Assembly (NCBI GenBank): GCA_902569615.1
Contig: CACFUX010000012.1
Location: 1-36,948, forward strand
Direction: 5' to 3'
Length of the DNA stretch: 36,948 nt
DNA from: an uncultured Pelagibacteraceae bacterium
Lineage (GTDB): Bacteria > Pseudomonadota > Alphaproteobacteria > Pelagibacterales > Pelagibacteraceae
Positions 9,464-18,319 of this stretch are shown here, one piece after another. Under the pieces are notes generated by a model, which was given only the letters and a program-made list of their open reading frames with translations, did not search any database and was not told where the DNA came from. The first letter of the stretch is position 1, and every line of letters starts with the position of its first letter. Position numbers and translations under genes: made by a program.

Positions 9464-10558
9464 ATGAATATATGTTTAATTGGCTACGGAATACCGTCTT
9501 TGTTATTAGGAAATATTTTAAGTAACAAAAATATTAAAATATCAATATTTGATGAAAAAAACTATGTAAATAAAGTTAATACAAGAACAGTAGGTATTAC
9601 AAAAAATAATTTAGAATTTCTTAAGAAAGAGAACATAGACCTAAAAAAAAGGGTTTGGCCAATAAAAAATATTAAAATTTATAATAATGAACAAAATAGT
9701 AATGAGATTTTAAATTTTGGTCCTGTTAAGGACAATTTATTTTCATTAATAAAAAACTATAAATTAATTCAATTTTTAGAAAAAAAATCAAAAAAAAATA
9801 AAAATATAAAAAGAATTAAAAAAAATAAAAAAAATTTCTATGACTCAATAATTAAACAAAATCATGAGTTTGACTTAGTAATAAATTTTGATATCAGAAA
9901 TAAAATTTCAAAAGATTTTTTTTATAATAGGCAAAATAAGAATTATAATAGTTCAGCCCATACAGTTTTATTGAAACACAAAAAGTGTATCAACCAGCTT
10001 TCATATCAAGTTTTTAGCGAACTAGGTCCAATAGCTTTTTTACCGTGTTCTTCAACAGAAACCTCTGTTGTTCTCTCTATTTTAAATCAAGAAAGAACAA
10101 CTAGAGATGATGAAATAATCAATTTAATAAAAAAACATAATAAAATTTATTCAATTAAATCAATTTCAAATATTGAAAATTTTAAACTTAATGGTTCGTT
10201 ACTTAAAAATTACTATTATAAAAACATACTTAGCTTTGGTGATAGCCTTCATAAAATTCATCCATTAGCTGGTCAAGGGCTAAATATGACACTAAGAGAC
10301 ATGAAAATTTTTTCTGAGTTAGTAGATAAAAGAATTGAAGTTGGACTTCCGTTAGATAAATCAATTTTAAAAGAGTTTGAAAATAAAACAAAGCATCTAA
10401 ATTATTTATTTGTTAACGGTATAGATTTTATTAATGAGTTTTTCAAATTTGATAATAAATTTAAAAATCCATACTCAAAAAAAATATTTTATTTTTTAGA
10501 AAATAATTCTTTATTTAAAAAGTATTCTTCAAGATTTGCTGATCGAGGTTTTATTTAA
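9464..10558 (+). CDS. UbiH/VisC-type FAD-dependent hydroxylase (ubiquinone pathway)
   Basis: A 364-residue flavoprotein. It opens with a Rossmann strand ICLIGYGIPSLLLGNIL, a degenerate form of the G-x-G-x-x-G FAD motif (the normal glycines are partly Ser/Leu), and carries the second FAD motif GDSLHKIHPLAGQGLNMTLRDM at about 252-275, highly characteristic of UbiH/UbiF/Coq6 enzymes. Proteins of this family hydroxylate the ring of ubiquinone precursors. The sequence between is very Lys/Asn-rich and poorly conserved. Which ring position it acts on cannot be told. It is divergent from ftsK. Confidence 0.85.
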   Translation: MNICLIGYGIPSLLLGNILSNKNIKISIFDEKNYVNKVNTRTVGITKNNLEFLKKENIDLKKRVWPIKNIKIYNNEQNSNEILNFGPVKDNLFSLIKNYKLIQFLEKKSKKNKNIKRIKKNKKNFYDSIIKQNHEFDLVINFDIRNKISKDFFYNRQNKNYNSSAHTVLLKHKKCINQLSYQVFSELGPIAFLPCSSTETSVVLSILNQERTTRDDEIINLIKKHNKIYSIKSISNIENFKLNGSLLKNYYYKNILSFGDSLHKIHPLAGQGLNMTLRDMKIFSELVDKRIEVGLPLDKSILKEFENKTKHLNYLFVNGIDFINEFFKFDNKFKNPYSKKIFYFLENNSLFKKYSSRFADRGFI

Positions 10559-11203
10559 TTACTGAATAGTTTTATTATCAAAATTATCGAAATTATACGT
10601 TGATAATATTTGTTCTAACTTTTTTTTTCTTTCAGAAAGGTTGCTTGTTTCTAATAATATTTGTTTTTCTTCTAAAGAAAATGGTGAAGCCATTGATAGT
10701 GTATTAATTGTTTGGTCTAAACTTTGTTTTTCTAATTCTTTCCAATTAATAGTATAGCCTTGCTTAATAAATAAATTTTTTAAATTTTTAAATATGAGTT
10801 CTAAATCCGAAAATTTAATTTCCTCATTTTTCTTATCTAAATCATAAGAATAATTTCTAAAATCTACTTTACACTTCCTGTAAAGTTTTTCTGTTTCTAA
10901 TTCTTCAATTATTTTAAATCTACTAATTCCATTCAAAATAATTAAATATCTTCCGTCCTCAGTTTCATTGAAACTTGTAATCTTTCCAGCACAACCTATG
11001 TTATAGAGCACAGGAATATTCTGATCATTTTTTTTTGGCTGTATCATCCCTATTATTCTATTTCCTCTCATAGCATCATCAATCATTTCTATGTATCTTG
11101 GTTCAAAAATATTTAGTGGCACAGTAGTTTTTGGAAAAATTATAAAATTAGATAATGGAAAAACTGGAATTTCATCTGGTAGAGAATCTTTTTCTAGGAT
11201 CAT
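10559..11203 (-). CDS. LON peptidase N-terminal (substrate-binding) domain protein
   Basis: A 214-residue protein made of the Lon N-terminal domain alone, with no ATPase or protease part. Marks are IPVFPLSNFIIFPKTTVPLNIFEPRYIEM at about 13-41, then RIIGMIQP, YNIGCAGKITSF and DGRYLIILNGISRFKIIEEL. A helical tail (LSERKKKLEQIL) ends the protein. Such stand-alone proteins are common next to ubi or thioredoxin genes in alphaproteobacteria; their job is unclear, perhaps substrate or partner binding. Its stop abuts the end of the convergent ubiH-like gene. Confidence 0.9.
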   Translation of the reverse strand: MILEKDSLPDEIPVFPLSNFIIFPKTTVPLNIFEPRYIEMIDDAMRGNRIIGMIQPKKNDQNIPVLYNIGCAGKITSFNETEDGRYLIILNGISRFKIIEELETEKLYRKCKVDFRNYSYDLDKKNEEIKFSDLELIFKNLKNLFIKQGYTINWKELEKQSLDQTINTLSMASPFSLEEKQILLETSNLSERKKKLEQILSTYNFDNFDNKTIQ

Positions 11204-11319
11204 AATAATAATTTAACAGAAATAAACTAAAGACACAAATCTGTAAACTTGTTTAATTGAAAAATTTTATTATTGCTTGCAATTATAAAACTCGCTAACT
11301 ATAATTATTTTTTTAATAA

Positions 11320-11394
11320 GCGGGCATAGCTCAGTGGTAGAGCGTCTCGTTGCCAACGAGAAGGTCGTGGGTTCAAGTCCCATTGCCCGCTCCA
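11320..11394 (+). tRNA. tRNA-Gly (GCC)
   Basis: A 75-base cloverleaf with encoded CCA. The acceptor stem GCGGGCA pairs with TGCCCGC, the D arm is GCTCAGTGGTAGAGC, the anticodon stem TCTCG/CGAGA holds loop TTGCCAA with anticodon GCC at 11352-11354, and the T arm is GTGGG-TTCAAGT-CCCAT with one mismatch/edge pair. The 11204-11319 and 11395-11495 flanks hold no other gene that I can see; AT-rich stretches upstream could carry its promoter. Confidence 0.98.
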
Positions 11395-11495
11395 TAATTT
11401 GTAATATCTAAAATAAAATATAGAAAATTTTACCAATTGATATTCAAAATAAAAAGAATATAGATAAAAAATTAACAAACTTAATTATAATATTT

Positions 11496-11840
11496 ATGAC
11501 TGATCTATCAGATAAAAAATGCATACCTTGTGAAGGTGGAATACCTGGCTTTGACTTATCTGAAATACACAAGTATCTTAAAATGGTTGATGGATGGGAA
11601 GTAAAGGCAGATGAAGACAAAATTTACTATTTAATTAAAGAATTTAAATTTGAAAATTTTTTGGAAAGTCAAAAATTTATTAATAAAGTTGGCGCAGTAG
11701 CTGAGATAGAGGGACACCACCCAGATATATGGTTTGGATGGGGATATGCTAAAATTAAAATATTTACACATGCTATCAAAGGATTACACGAAAGTGATTT
11801 TGTTTTAGCTGCAAAAATTGACAAAGTAATTAATGTCTAA
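11496..11840 (+). CDS. phhB: Pterin-4a-carbinolamine dehydratase
   Basis: A 114-residue PCD/DCoH family enzyme that dehydrates 4a-hydroxytetrahydropterin. The signature is EGHHPDIWFGWGYAKIKIFTHAIKGLHESDF (about 72-101), containing the paired active-site His and Pro-Asp; the N-terminal 'IPCEGGIPGFDLSEI' is also typical. No aromatic amino-acid hydroxylase is seen nearby, so its pterin partner is unknown. The 3' end overlaps purH by 11 bases, convergent. Confidence 0.95.
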   Translation: MTDLSDKKCIPCEGGIPGFDLSEIHKYLKMVDGWEVKADEDKIYYLIKEFKFENFLESQKFINKVGAVAEIEGHHPDIWFGWGYAKIKIFTHAIKGLHESDFVLAAKIDKVINV

Positions 11841-13371
11841 AATGTCTTGTTTTTGAAAATATTAGTATCATTCCAAGTTTATTAGCTAATTTAATTATTT
11901 CTTTATCTCTTATTGAACCAGAGGGTTGAATAATTGCACTCACACCAGCTTGAGCTAATTTTTCGACACCATCTGAAAAGGGGAAAAAAGCATCTGATGC
12001 AGCGATAATTAGATTACCATTTTTTTTTTTATAAAACTTTTTCATTTTATTTATTGCAATTTTACAACTATCGAGTCTGCTTGGTTGTCCTGAACCAATT
12101 CCAATAGTTGAATCTTTATCTGCTATAACGATTGCATTTGATTTAACAAATCTGCAGACATTAAAAGCAAATATTAAATTTTTAAAAATTTGAGCGCTTG
12201 GTTTTTTTTTGGATACCACTCTAAAATTTGACTTAGAAAAAGAAAATGTATCTGAAGTTTGAAGTAAAAAACCATTAGATAAAGATGTCATATTTTTTAA
12301 ATTAAAAAAATTTAAATTTTTTGCATCTATAACTCTTAAATTTTTTTTTCTTTTCAAAATTTTGAATGCATCAGTATCTATCCCATTACAAATAATAACT
12401 TCTAAAAAAATTTTACTTAACTCTAAAGCTAACTTTTTTTTTACTTTAAAATTGCAAGAAACAATTCCCCCAAATGCACTTATTGGATCACAAGCTAAAG
12501 CAAATTTATAACTTTTAAGATCATTTTTATTTATTGAGACTCCACATGGGTTTGCATGTTTAACTATTACTGTCCCAGTATTTTTGGGTAATGATTTTGA
12601 TACTAAAAGTGCAGAGAAAATGTCATTATAATTATTGTAACTTAGCTTTTTACCACTTAGTTGTTTAATATTTAAGTTTTCACCTTCGGAGTAGATTGCT
12701 GCTTTTTGATGTGGATTTTCTCCATATCTTAATTTTTCAACTAAATTACCAATAATAATCTTTTTTTTTGGAAAATCATTTTTAGATCTACTACTAAAAT
12801 AATTAGCTATTATTGAATCATAATGGGCAACTTCATTAAATGCAAATTCTGACATTTTTTCTCTAAAATTTAAACTTGTAGAGCCTTTGTTGAAAATTAA
12901 TTCTTCAGATAAACTCTTGTATTGATCTATGTTGGTTATTACAGTTACATCTTTATAATTTTTGGAAGCTGCTCTTACCATTGCTGGACCACCAATATCA
13001 ATGTTTTCAATAATTTCATCATGCCTATTACTATTATTTAAAATTTTTTCAAAAGGATAAAAATTGACTATTACAAGATCAATTTCTTTAAAATTATTTT
13101 TTTTAAGATCCTCAATATGTGATCTTTTGTTTCTTAAACTTAAAATACCAGCATGAATTTTTGGGTGAAGAGTTTTCACTCTACCTTCTAATATTTCTTT
13201 TGAACCAGTGTATTTAGAAACTTCTGTACAATTAAAACCTAATTTTTTTATTTCTTTATAAGTTCCTCCTGAACTAATAATCTCAATTTTAAATTTATTT
13301 AATATTTTTAAAAGAAATTTTAAATTTCTTTTATCAGATAATGAAATTAGAGCTTTTTTAATTTTTTTCAT
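11830..13371 (-). CDS. purH: Bifunctional AICAR transformylase/IMP cyclohydrolase
   Basis: A 513-residue enzyme for the last two steps of IMP synthesis. The N-terminal MGS-like cyclohydrolase domain shows ALISLSDKRNL, ISSGGT, GGRVKTLHPKIHAGIL-type sequence (here EGRVKTLHPKIHAGIL) and NFYPFEK; the C-terminal transformylase has LRYGENPHQKAA, the catalytic Lys-His pair in IVKHANPCG, and DAFFPFSDGVE near the end. The start overlaps the stop of the heparinase-like gene (TAATG). Confidence 0.97.
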   Translation of the reverse strand: MKKIKKALISLSDKRNLKFLLKILNKFKIEIISSGGTYKEIKKLGFNCTEVSKYTGSKEILEGRVKTLHPKIHAGILSLRNKRSHIEDLKKNNFKEIDLVIVNFYPFEKILNNSNRHDEIIENIDIGGPAMVRAASKNYKDVTVITNIDQYKSLSEELIFNKGSTSLNFREKMSEFAFNEVAHYDSIIANYFSSRSKNDFPKKKIIIGNLVEKLRYGENPHQKAAIYSEGENLNIKQLSGKKLSYNNYNDIFSALLVSKSLPKNTGTVIVKHANPCGVSINKNDLKSYKFALACDPISAFGGIVSCNFKVKKKLALELSKIFLEVIICNGIDTDAFKILKRKKNLRVIDAKNLNFFNLKNMTSLSNGFLLQTSDTFSFSKSNFRVVSKKKPSAQIFKNLIFAFNVCRFVKSNAIVIADKDSTIGIGSGQPSRLDSCKIAINKMKKFYKKKNGNLIIAASDAFFPFSDGVEKLAQAGVSAIIQPSGSIRDKEIIKLANKLGMILIFSKTRHFRH

Positions 13372-14999
13372 TAAATTTTATTAATTTCCCATTTAATTTC
13401 TTGATCTTCTTTCTGAGTTATTCCTGAAACAAAAATATTTTGGTTTTCCAGAAAAGAGTTTTTTTTACCGAAATATAATCCTGTTTCAACATCAATTTTA
13501 TGATCTTTACAAGAAAATTTCCATCCTGAATTTTCCAATTCTATAAGAATAGATTTACCATCTTGAGTTTTAGTAACTTTTACTCCAGGTTCCAAGTGGA
13601 AACGAATTTCAAAGCTGGATGTTTTAAAATTTTTCTTTTTAATTAATTTATCGGTTCCCATAAATAGAAATTTATTTGAAAAATATTCAATCTTTCTCTC
13701 ATGAATAACACCGTATTCTTTTAAATAACCGTCATGAGATCCATTAATACATAAGAAGTTTTTTTCTGATAATGAAGATTTTTTTAAAATCTTTAAATCT
13801 TGATTGGTTTTAAGAATACCATCTTGATCTTTTTTAAGCGAACAAGATGATTTATTATCCAAAATAAGCGTAGAATGAGTTACTGTAGATTTAGAAATAG
13901 AATTAAGTTGGTGTTTATAATTTTGAAAATAACCGCAATTTGAAATTAACTTGCAATCTTTATAAAAAATCTCGATAGATAATGCCCCTGATTGATAATC
14001 ACTACTAAATTTTTTACTTGGAGGAGGACCTATATCTGCAGAAAGAACAATATTTTTATCTTTTAAAATTATATATCCACAATGTTCATTTATATTATTT
14101 TTGAATTTATAATTATGAAACTTAAGATATTTATCAAAATTGTGATTTTCGTTTATATGATTTCCATTAAATAAAAAATTTAGATTATTATTTTGCCATA
14201 TAAAACAATAATTTTGGCCTAAATAAAATATTATTTCATTTAAATATTCCGGTATTTCATTTTGTGACTCCTTTAACCACTCTCTAATTAAAATAAAATA
14301 TTTTAGATAAAAAACCAATTGTCTTATATTCCTAGATTTTGGGAAGCCTTCATTATCAAAAGATGAGTTAATTATTTCTTTTAATAAATCTAGCCCATAC
14401 TCTAGATATTTTTGGTCCTTGTAAGAAATTCCAGATAGAGTAATTGCAGCACAACCAATCATTTTATCATTTACCCAACGCGATCTGTTAATCTCGTTTA
14501 ACAAATGGTTGATTTGTTTTTTTATACTATCATTAAGTTTTTTTTTATAATTCTCATCACTTTCATCATAAGTTAATTGAGAATTTGAAATCCAAGATAT
14601 TATTCTTTTTGATAAGGTATCTATTTCCCAATTTTTGTAATTATATTTCTCATTTACTTCTATCCAATTTAAAATAATTGACTGAGTTATTTTTTTTGAT
14701 GATTTTAAATCTATTGAGAATAACCAGAAAAAACTATGAAGTTTCTTATAATCTTTTTCACTGACTTCTTTGTTTTGCCAGATCGAATTTAAGTAAAAAT
14801 TTTCAATATTTTTCTTTTTTTTTTCATATTTAATTAAACAATCAAGTAAGTTGGGACTTGGTTTATAATCAATAGTTTTATTATCTATTTTTGATATTTT
14901 TTTATTATATATTCTCGAACTTAAGTAAATTTTTCTAATTTGATTTGTAGAATAATTTAAAAATTCACTAATAAAATTAAAAGAATTCTTTAAAATCAT
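13371..14999 (-). CDS. Heparinase II/III-like protein
   Basis: A 542-residue protein resembling the alphaproteobacterial heparinase II/III family. The first 260 residues are an alpha-helical toroid-like region (RIISWISNSQLTY, RSRWVNDKMIGCAAITLSG, a GFPKSRNIRQLVFYL segment), and the C-terminal part is the beta-rich domain with CGYIILKDKNIVLSADIGPP, HQLNSISKSTVTHSTLILD and FEIRFHLEPGVKV. No signal peptide is obvious. The family contains polysaccharide lyases, but whether this member is active or has a cell-envelope role is unknown. It lies between rpe (4-base gap) and purH (overlap), the usual place for this family next to purH. Confidence 0.85.
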   Translation of the reverse strand: MILKNSFNFISEFLNYSTNQIRKIYLSSRIYNKKISKIDNKTIDYKPSPNLLDCLIKYEKKKKNIENFYLNSIWQNKEVSEKDYKKLHSFFWLFSIDLKSSKKITQSIILNWIEVNEKYNYKNWEIDTLSKRIISWISNSQLTYDESDENYKKKLNDSIKKQINHLLNEINRSRWVNDKMIGCAAITLSGISYKDQKYLEYGLDLLKEIINSSFDNEGFPKSRNIRQLVFYLKYFILIREWLKESQNEIPEYLNEIIFYLGQNYCFIWQNNNLNFLFNGNHINENHNFDKYLKFHNYKFKNNINEHCGYIILKDKNIVLSADIGPPPSKKFSSDYQSGALSIEIFYKDCKLISNCGYFQNYKHQLNSISKSTVTHSTLILDNKSSCSLKKDQDGILKTNQDLKILKKSSLSEKNFLCINGSHDGYLKEYGVIHERKIEYFSNKFLFMGTDKLIKKKNFKTSSFEIRFHLEPGVKVTKTQDGKSILIELENSGWKFSCKDHKIDVETGLYFGKKNSFLENQNIFVSGITQKEDQEIKWEINKI

Positions 15000-15003
15000 T
15001 AAT

Positions 15004-15663
15004 TTAATCTAATTTAAGAAAATCAATATTTTTTTTTATATTACCATTATTTTCTTTAAAAATAGTTGTCCCTGAAACCAATATATTTGCACCTGCTTTT
15101 ATGACTATTTTATTATTTTCAAAATTAATTCCTCCATCAACTTCAATATCAAAATTAAGATTTTTATCTTTTTTTAATTTTCCTAAATTTTCAATTTTTC
15201 TGACAACATCAGGAATAAATTTTTGACCACCGAAACCTGGATAAACGCTCATGACTAAAACAAGATCTACTTGATTTAAAATGTTTTCAATTACATCTAT
15301 TTTAGTATCTGGATTCAATGAAACACCAACTTTTACATTTAATTTTTTAATAAGATCTATAGACTCTTTTAAATTATTAGTAGCCTCAGGATGAATAGTA
15401 ATTATGTTTGCACCAGCTTTTGCATAATCTTCTATATATTTGTGCACAGGAGATATCATCAAATGAACATCGAATGGTAACTTTGTATATTTTCTTAACG
15501 CCTTTATTACAGGAGGCCCAATTGTAAGATTAGGAACAAAGTGACCGTCCATAACGTCAACATGAATCATATCTGCCCCACCTTCTTCAAGTCTTTTAAT
15601 TTCATTTCCTAATTGACTAAAATCAGCAGAGAGAATTGATGGTGAAATTTGTATTTTTTTCAT
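15004..15663 (-). CDS. rpe: Ribulose-phosphate 3-epimerase
   Basis: A 219-residue TIM-barrel enzyme interconverting ribulose 5-phosphate and xylulose 5-phosphate in the pentose phosphate pathway. Motifs are SPSILSADFSQLG, MIHVDVMDGHFVPNLTIGP (metal-binding His/Asp), FDVHLMI, SVYPGFGGQKFIP and the second catalytic Asp in DIEVDGGI, then GANILVSGTTIF. First gene of an rpe-heparinase-purH unit. Confidence 0.97.
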   Translation of the reverse strand: MKKIQISPSILSADFSQLGNEIKRLEEGGADMIHVDVMDGHFVPNLTIGPPVIKALRKYTKLPFDVHLMISPVHKYIEDYAKAGANIITIHPEATNNLKESIDLIKKLNVKVGVSLNPDTKIDVIENILNQVDLVLVMSVYPGFGGQKFIPDVVRKIENLGKLKKDKNLNFDIEVDGGINFENNKIVIKAGANILVSGTTIFKENNGNIKKNIDFLKLD

Positions 15664-15691
15664 TGATAGCTAGATTTACTAGTATCAATTT

Positions 15692-16048
15692 TTAAAATTT
15701 AATTGAATTAAAAAATTGGTAAATTTGTCTCGAAATTTCACTTTCTAGAGGAAAAGATAGCATACCCATTACAGAATATCCCAAAACCCACGGCATAAAG
15801 TAAAATCTTATCATAAAGAAAAACCACGCCACATATAAAGGAACTAATGGCTGGATAATAAATGAAGGGGTTAGAGGTTTAAAAATGTTAATTAATGGAT
15901 TAGTAAATTTAACAAATACTCTCATGAAAAAAAATTGAGAATCTTCTCTTTGAAAAATATTCATGGCGACTCTTCCAATCAAAGTCCACATGATTATTCC
16001 AAGAATATAATCGATTATATAAACTAGAGGATGAAAGTTAGCAGACAT
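15692..16048 (-). CDS. YggT-like integral membrane protein
   Basis: A 118-residue protein with at least two hydrophobic segments (about 8-29 and 69-90) and a membrane-proximal FTNPLINIFKPLTPSFI that matches the conserved 'TdP.L.p.rr.lP' motif of the YggT family. Its function is not known; homologues are linked to osmotic stress or septum organisation. It lies between the symporter terminator and rpe. A second, better YggT copy is at 29793-30083. Confidence 0.7.
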   Translation of the reverse strand: MSANFHPLVYIIDYILGIIMWTLIGRVAMNIFQREDSQFFFMRVFVKFTNPLINIFKPLTPSFIIQPLVPLYVAWFFFMIRFYFMPWVLGYSVMGMLSFPLESEISRQIYQFFNSIKF

Positions 16049-16081
16049 ACCGAAATTTATATTTGATAAAAAGAGAAATTA

Positions 16082-16107
16082 AAAGGGGCGAAATTAATCG
16101 CCCCTTT
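16082..16107 (-). terminator. Rho-independent terminator after the symporter gene
   Basis: A perfect 10-base-pair stem, AAAGGGGCGA (16082-16091) with TCGCCCCTTT (16098-16107), around a 6-base AATTAA loop, lies 11 bases past the symporter stop. On the minus strand it is followed by a T-rich run (TTTTAATTTC...). It is the only strong GC-rich terminator hairpin I found in the window, which fits a highly expressed transporter. Confidence 0.9.
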
Positions 16108-16117
16108 AAAAGATTAT

Positions 16118-17932
16118 TTAGTGTTGTTTACCAAGGATCGATTTACCAGAAGGTACTCGAACCTCATCAACCATTTTTTGCGTAGCAGCATCAGGTGCTG
16201 AAGTCATTAAGCTTACAACAACCATAGATACTAAACTAACTGCAGAACCGAAGATACCAAACGTTAACTGAGTAATACCTAAGAATCCACTTCCACCATT
16301 ACGCACCCAAATTAAGTACGCAGTACCTGAAATTAGACCTAAAGCCATACCAGCTATAGCACCTTCTTTGTTAGCTCTCTTCCACCATACACCAAGTACA
16401 AGTGGGAAGAACAATCCAGACATCGCAAAGTCAAAAGCCCAAATTACTGAACCTAAGATACCTTGGATCTCCATTGCTGCAATAGTTGCTCCAGCAAAAC
16501 CAATTACTACAAGTAGTACCCTTGCAACAACTAGTCTTTTTGCAGTTTCTGCTTTTGGATCAATGATCTTGTAGTACAAGTCATGAGATAAAGCATTTGC
16601 AATTGCTAGAATTAAACCATCAGCTGTTGACATGGCAGCAGCCATACCTCCAGCAGCAACTAGACCTGAGATTACGTATGGTAATCCAGCTATCTCCGGA
16701 GTTGCTAACACAACGGCTTTACCACCCATGAAAAACTCATTCAATTCAAGAGTTCCATTTCCGTTAAAGTCGCTTACAAACATTAAGTTTGCTTGGTTCC
16801 AGTTTTGATACCAATCTATCGACTGAACTTCTGATATCGATTTACCGATAATTCCAGTCGCTAAGTTAGGATCAATCAATGACAGTTTAGATAGCGTAGC
16901 TAACATAGGAGCAGAAGAATAAAGTAGGAATATAAAGAATAAAGACCAACCTACTGATTTTCTAGCTGCTTTTACACTTGGAGTAGTAAAATATCTCATC
17001 ATAACGTGAGGCAATGAAGCTGTTCCCATCATCATCGCTAGTGCTAATGAAATAAATGCCCAAGGTGTAGCGTTAACCGCTGAGTGAGCTTTAGTTATAC
17101 CTGCTAAGCCTTTTGGTACAGTCGCTAGATCAGCAGCAGAATTTTTAACAAAACCATACTGAGATTCTAACTCACCAATTCTTGCAACTTCATCAGCTAA
17201 CATAAAGTGTGGGAAGAAACCCGCACCCATTTTGTTACTGATCCAGAATACTGGAAGCAAGTAAGCTATGATTAGTACGATATATTGTGCAACCTGTGTC
17301 CAAGTTACTCCTCTCATACCACCCAACATTGAACATAGTAAGATACTTACTAATCCAACATATACAGCGTATTGGAAAGGAATATCTAGTGCAACAGAAG
17401 CAATAGTACCTGTAGCATTAATTTGTGCAGTCACATAAGTAAATGAAGCAACTGTTAAAACTATTACTGCAAGTAATCTTGATAAATTACCACCGTATCT
17501 TGTACCAATAAAATCTGGAACTGTGTAACAGCCGAATTTTCTTAGGTATGGTGCTAATAAAGATGCAACTAATACGTATCCACCAGTCCAACCAACAAGT
17601 AATGCCATATAACCGTAGCCTTTAAAATAAATACCACCTGCCATTGCAACGAATGATGCACCAGACATCCAGTCTGCTGCCGTTGCCATTCCGTTGAATA
17701 CGGTTGGTACTTGTCTTCCTGCTACGTAATACGCATCAGCTTGAGCTGTTCTTGATAGATAACCAATTATAGCGTAGATGGCTACAGTAAAAGCAACGAA
17801 ACAAATTCCTATTGCTTTAGATGACATACCCATCTGTTCGCCAATTGCCATGATAATTATGAAAGCTAAAAAACCTCCTGTATAGATTCCATAAACTCTA
17901 GGCAAATTGTCTATAAAATTACCTTTAATCAT
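16118..17932 (-). CDS. Sodium:solute symporter, acetate-type (VC_2705-like large subunit)
   Basis: A 604-residue SSS-family carrier with about 13 hydrophobic segments. Family marks are YYVAGRQVPTVFNGMATAADWMSGASFVAMAG (about 68-100), LSRTAQADAYYVAG and the Na+-site region VAAGGMAAAMSTADGLILAIANALSHDLY. A loop before 'VVLATPEIAGLP' holds an EF-hand-like motif DFNGNGTLELNE at 388-399. It pairs with the DUF4212 protein upstream (start/stop share one base), the normal two-gene arrangement of this subfamily, whose members carry acetate or related short acids. The acetyl-CoA synthetase gene nearby supports acetate as substrate. Base composition looks more GC-rich than in neighbours, as expected for strong expression. 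Confidence 0.9.
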   Translation of the reverse strand: MIKGNFIDNLPRVYGIYTGGFLAFIIIMAIGEQMGMSSKAIGICFVAFTVAIYAIIGYLSRTAQADAYYVAGRQVPTVFNGMATAADWMSGASFVAMAGGIYFKGYGYMALLVGWTGGYVLVASLLAPYLRKFGCYTVPDFIGTRYGGNLSRLLAVIVLTVASFTYVTAQINATGTIASVALDIPFQYAVYVGLVSILLCSMLGGMRGVTWTQVAQYIVLIIAYLLPVFWISNKMGAGFFPHFMLADEVARIGELESQYGFVKNSAADLATVPKGLAGITKAHSAVNATPWAFISLALAMMMGTASLPHVMMRYFTTPSVKAARKSVGWSLFFIFLLYSSAPMLATLSKLSLIDPNLATGIIGKSISEVQSIDWYQNWNQANLMFVSDFNGNGTLELNEFFMGGKAVVLATPEIAGLPYVISGLVAAGGMAAAMSTADGLILAIANALSHDLYYKIIDPKAETAKRLVVARVLLVVIGFAGATIAAMEIQGILGSVIWAFDFAMSGLFFPLVLGVWWKRANKEGAIAGMALGLISGTAYLIWVRNGGSGFLGITQLTFGIFGSAVSLVSMVVVSLMTSAPDAATQKMVDEVRVPSGKSILGKQH

Positions 17933-18192
17933 TAGTCATCTCCTTTTTCAGTGAAGCCGAATTCTTCATCGATTTTTTCTTGTCTATTTGCAAACCAGAA
18001 AATTAGGATTACGAAAATTCCAAGAGATCCCTGACAAGTAAACCAATATGTCAGCGGATAACCGAAGGGTCCACCAATGGACTCCATTTCAGCGCCGAAA
18101 AGAAAGATGCCAATTGAGAATACAAACCAAATTGCTAAAGTCATGAATAGCAATCCTCTGGTTTTTTCCCAGTGTTGTGCCTGTTTTGACAT
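17932..18192 (-). CDS. DUF4212 sodium/solute symporter small subunit
   Basis: An 86-residue protein with two membrane helices (about 14-33 and 50-67). 'HWEKTRGLLFMTLAIWFVFSIGIFLF' followed by GGPFGYPLTYWFTCQGSLGIFVILIFWFANRQEKIDEEFG is the standard DUF4212 pattern. It always accompanies the VC_2705-type symporter and is probably its accessory subunit. A good ribosome binding site (GAGGAGAG) lies 6-13 bases upstream of the ATG. Confidence 0.93.
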   Translation of the reverse strand: MSKQAQHWEKTRGLLFMTLAIWFVFSIGIFLFGAEMESIGGPFGYPLTYWFTCQGSLGIFVILIFWFANRQEKIDEEFGFTEKGDD

Positions 18193-18319
18193 TTTTATCT
18201 CTCCTCTTTTTAGTTATAACTGGCGGAAACCATAACCATTATGAAAGAGATTTAAAGTATTAAAAATTGTTAATATTAGTAGGGTTTTTGAGGTATAAAT
18301 TAATCAAATAGGTATTTTT
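18193..18319 (-). promoter_or_regulatory. Divergent spacer upstream of the symporter operon
   Basis: This 127-base spacer must carry the promoter of the symporter pair (minus) and probably that of the 207-aa gene (plus). A perfect 10-base palindrome AGTTATAACT is at 18212-18221, about 20 bases upstream of the DUF4212 start, and CATAATGG on the minus strand (18237-18244) could be part of a -10 box. I do not see a riboswitch fold. Confidence 0.35.
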
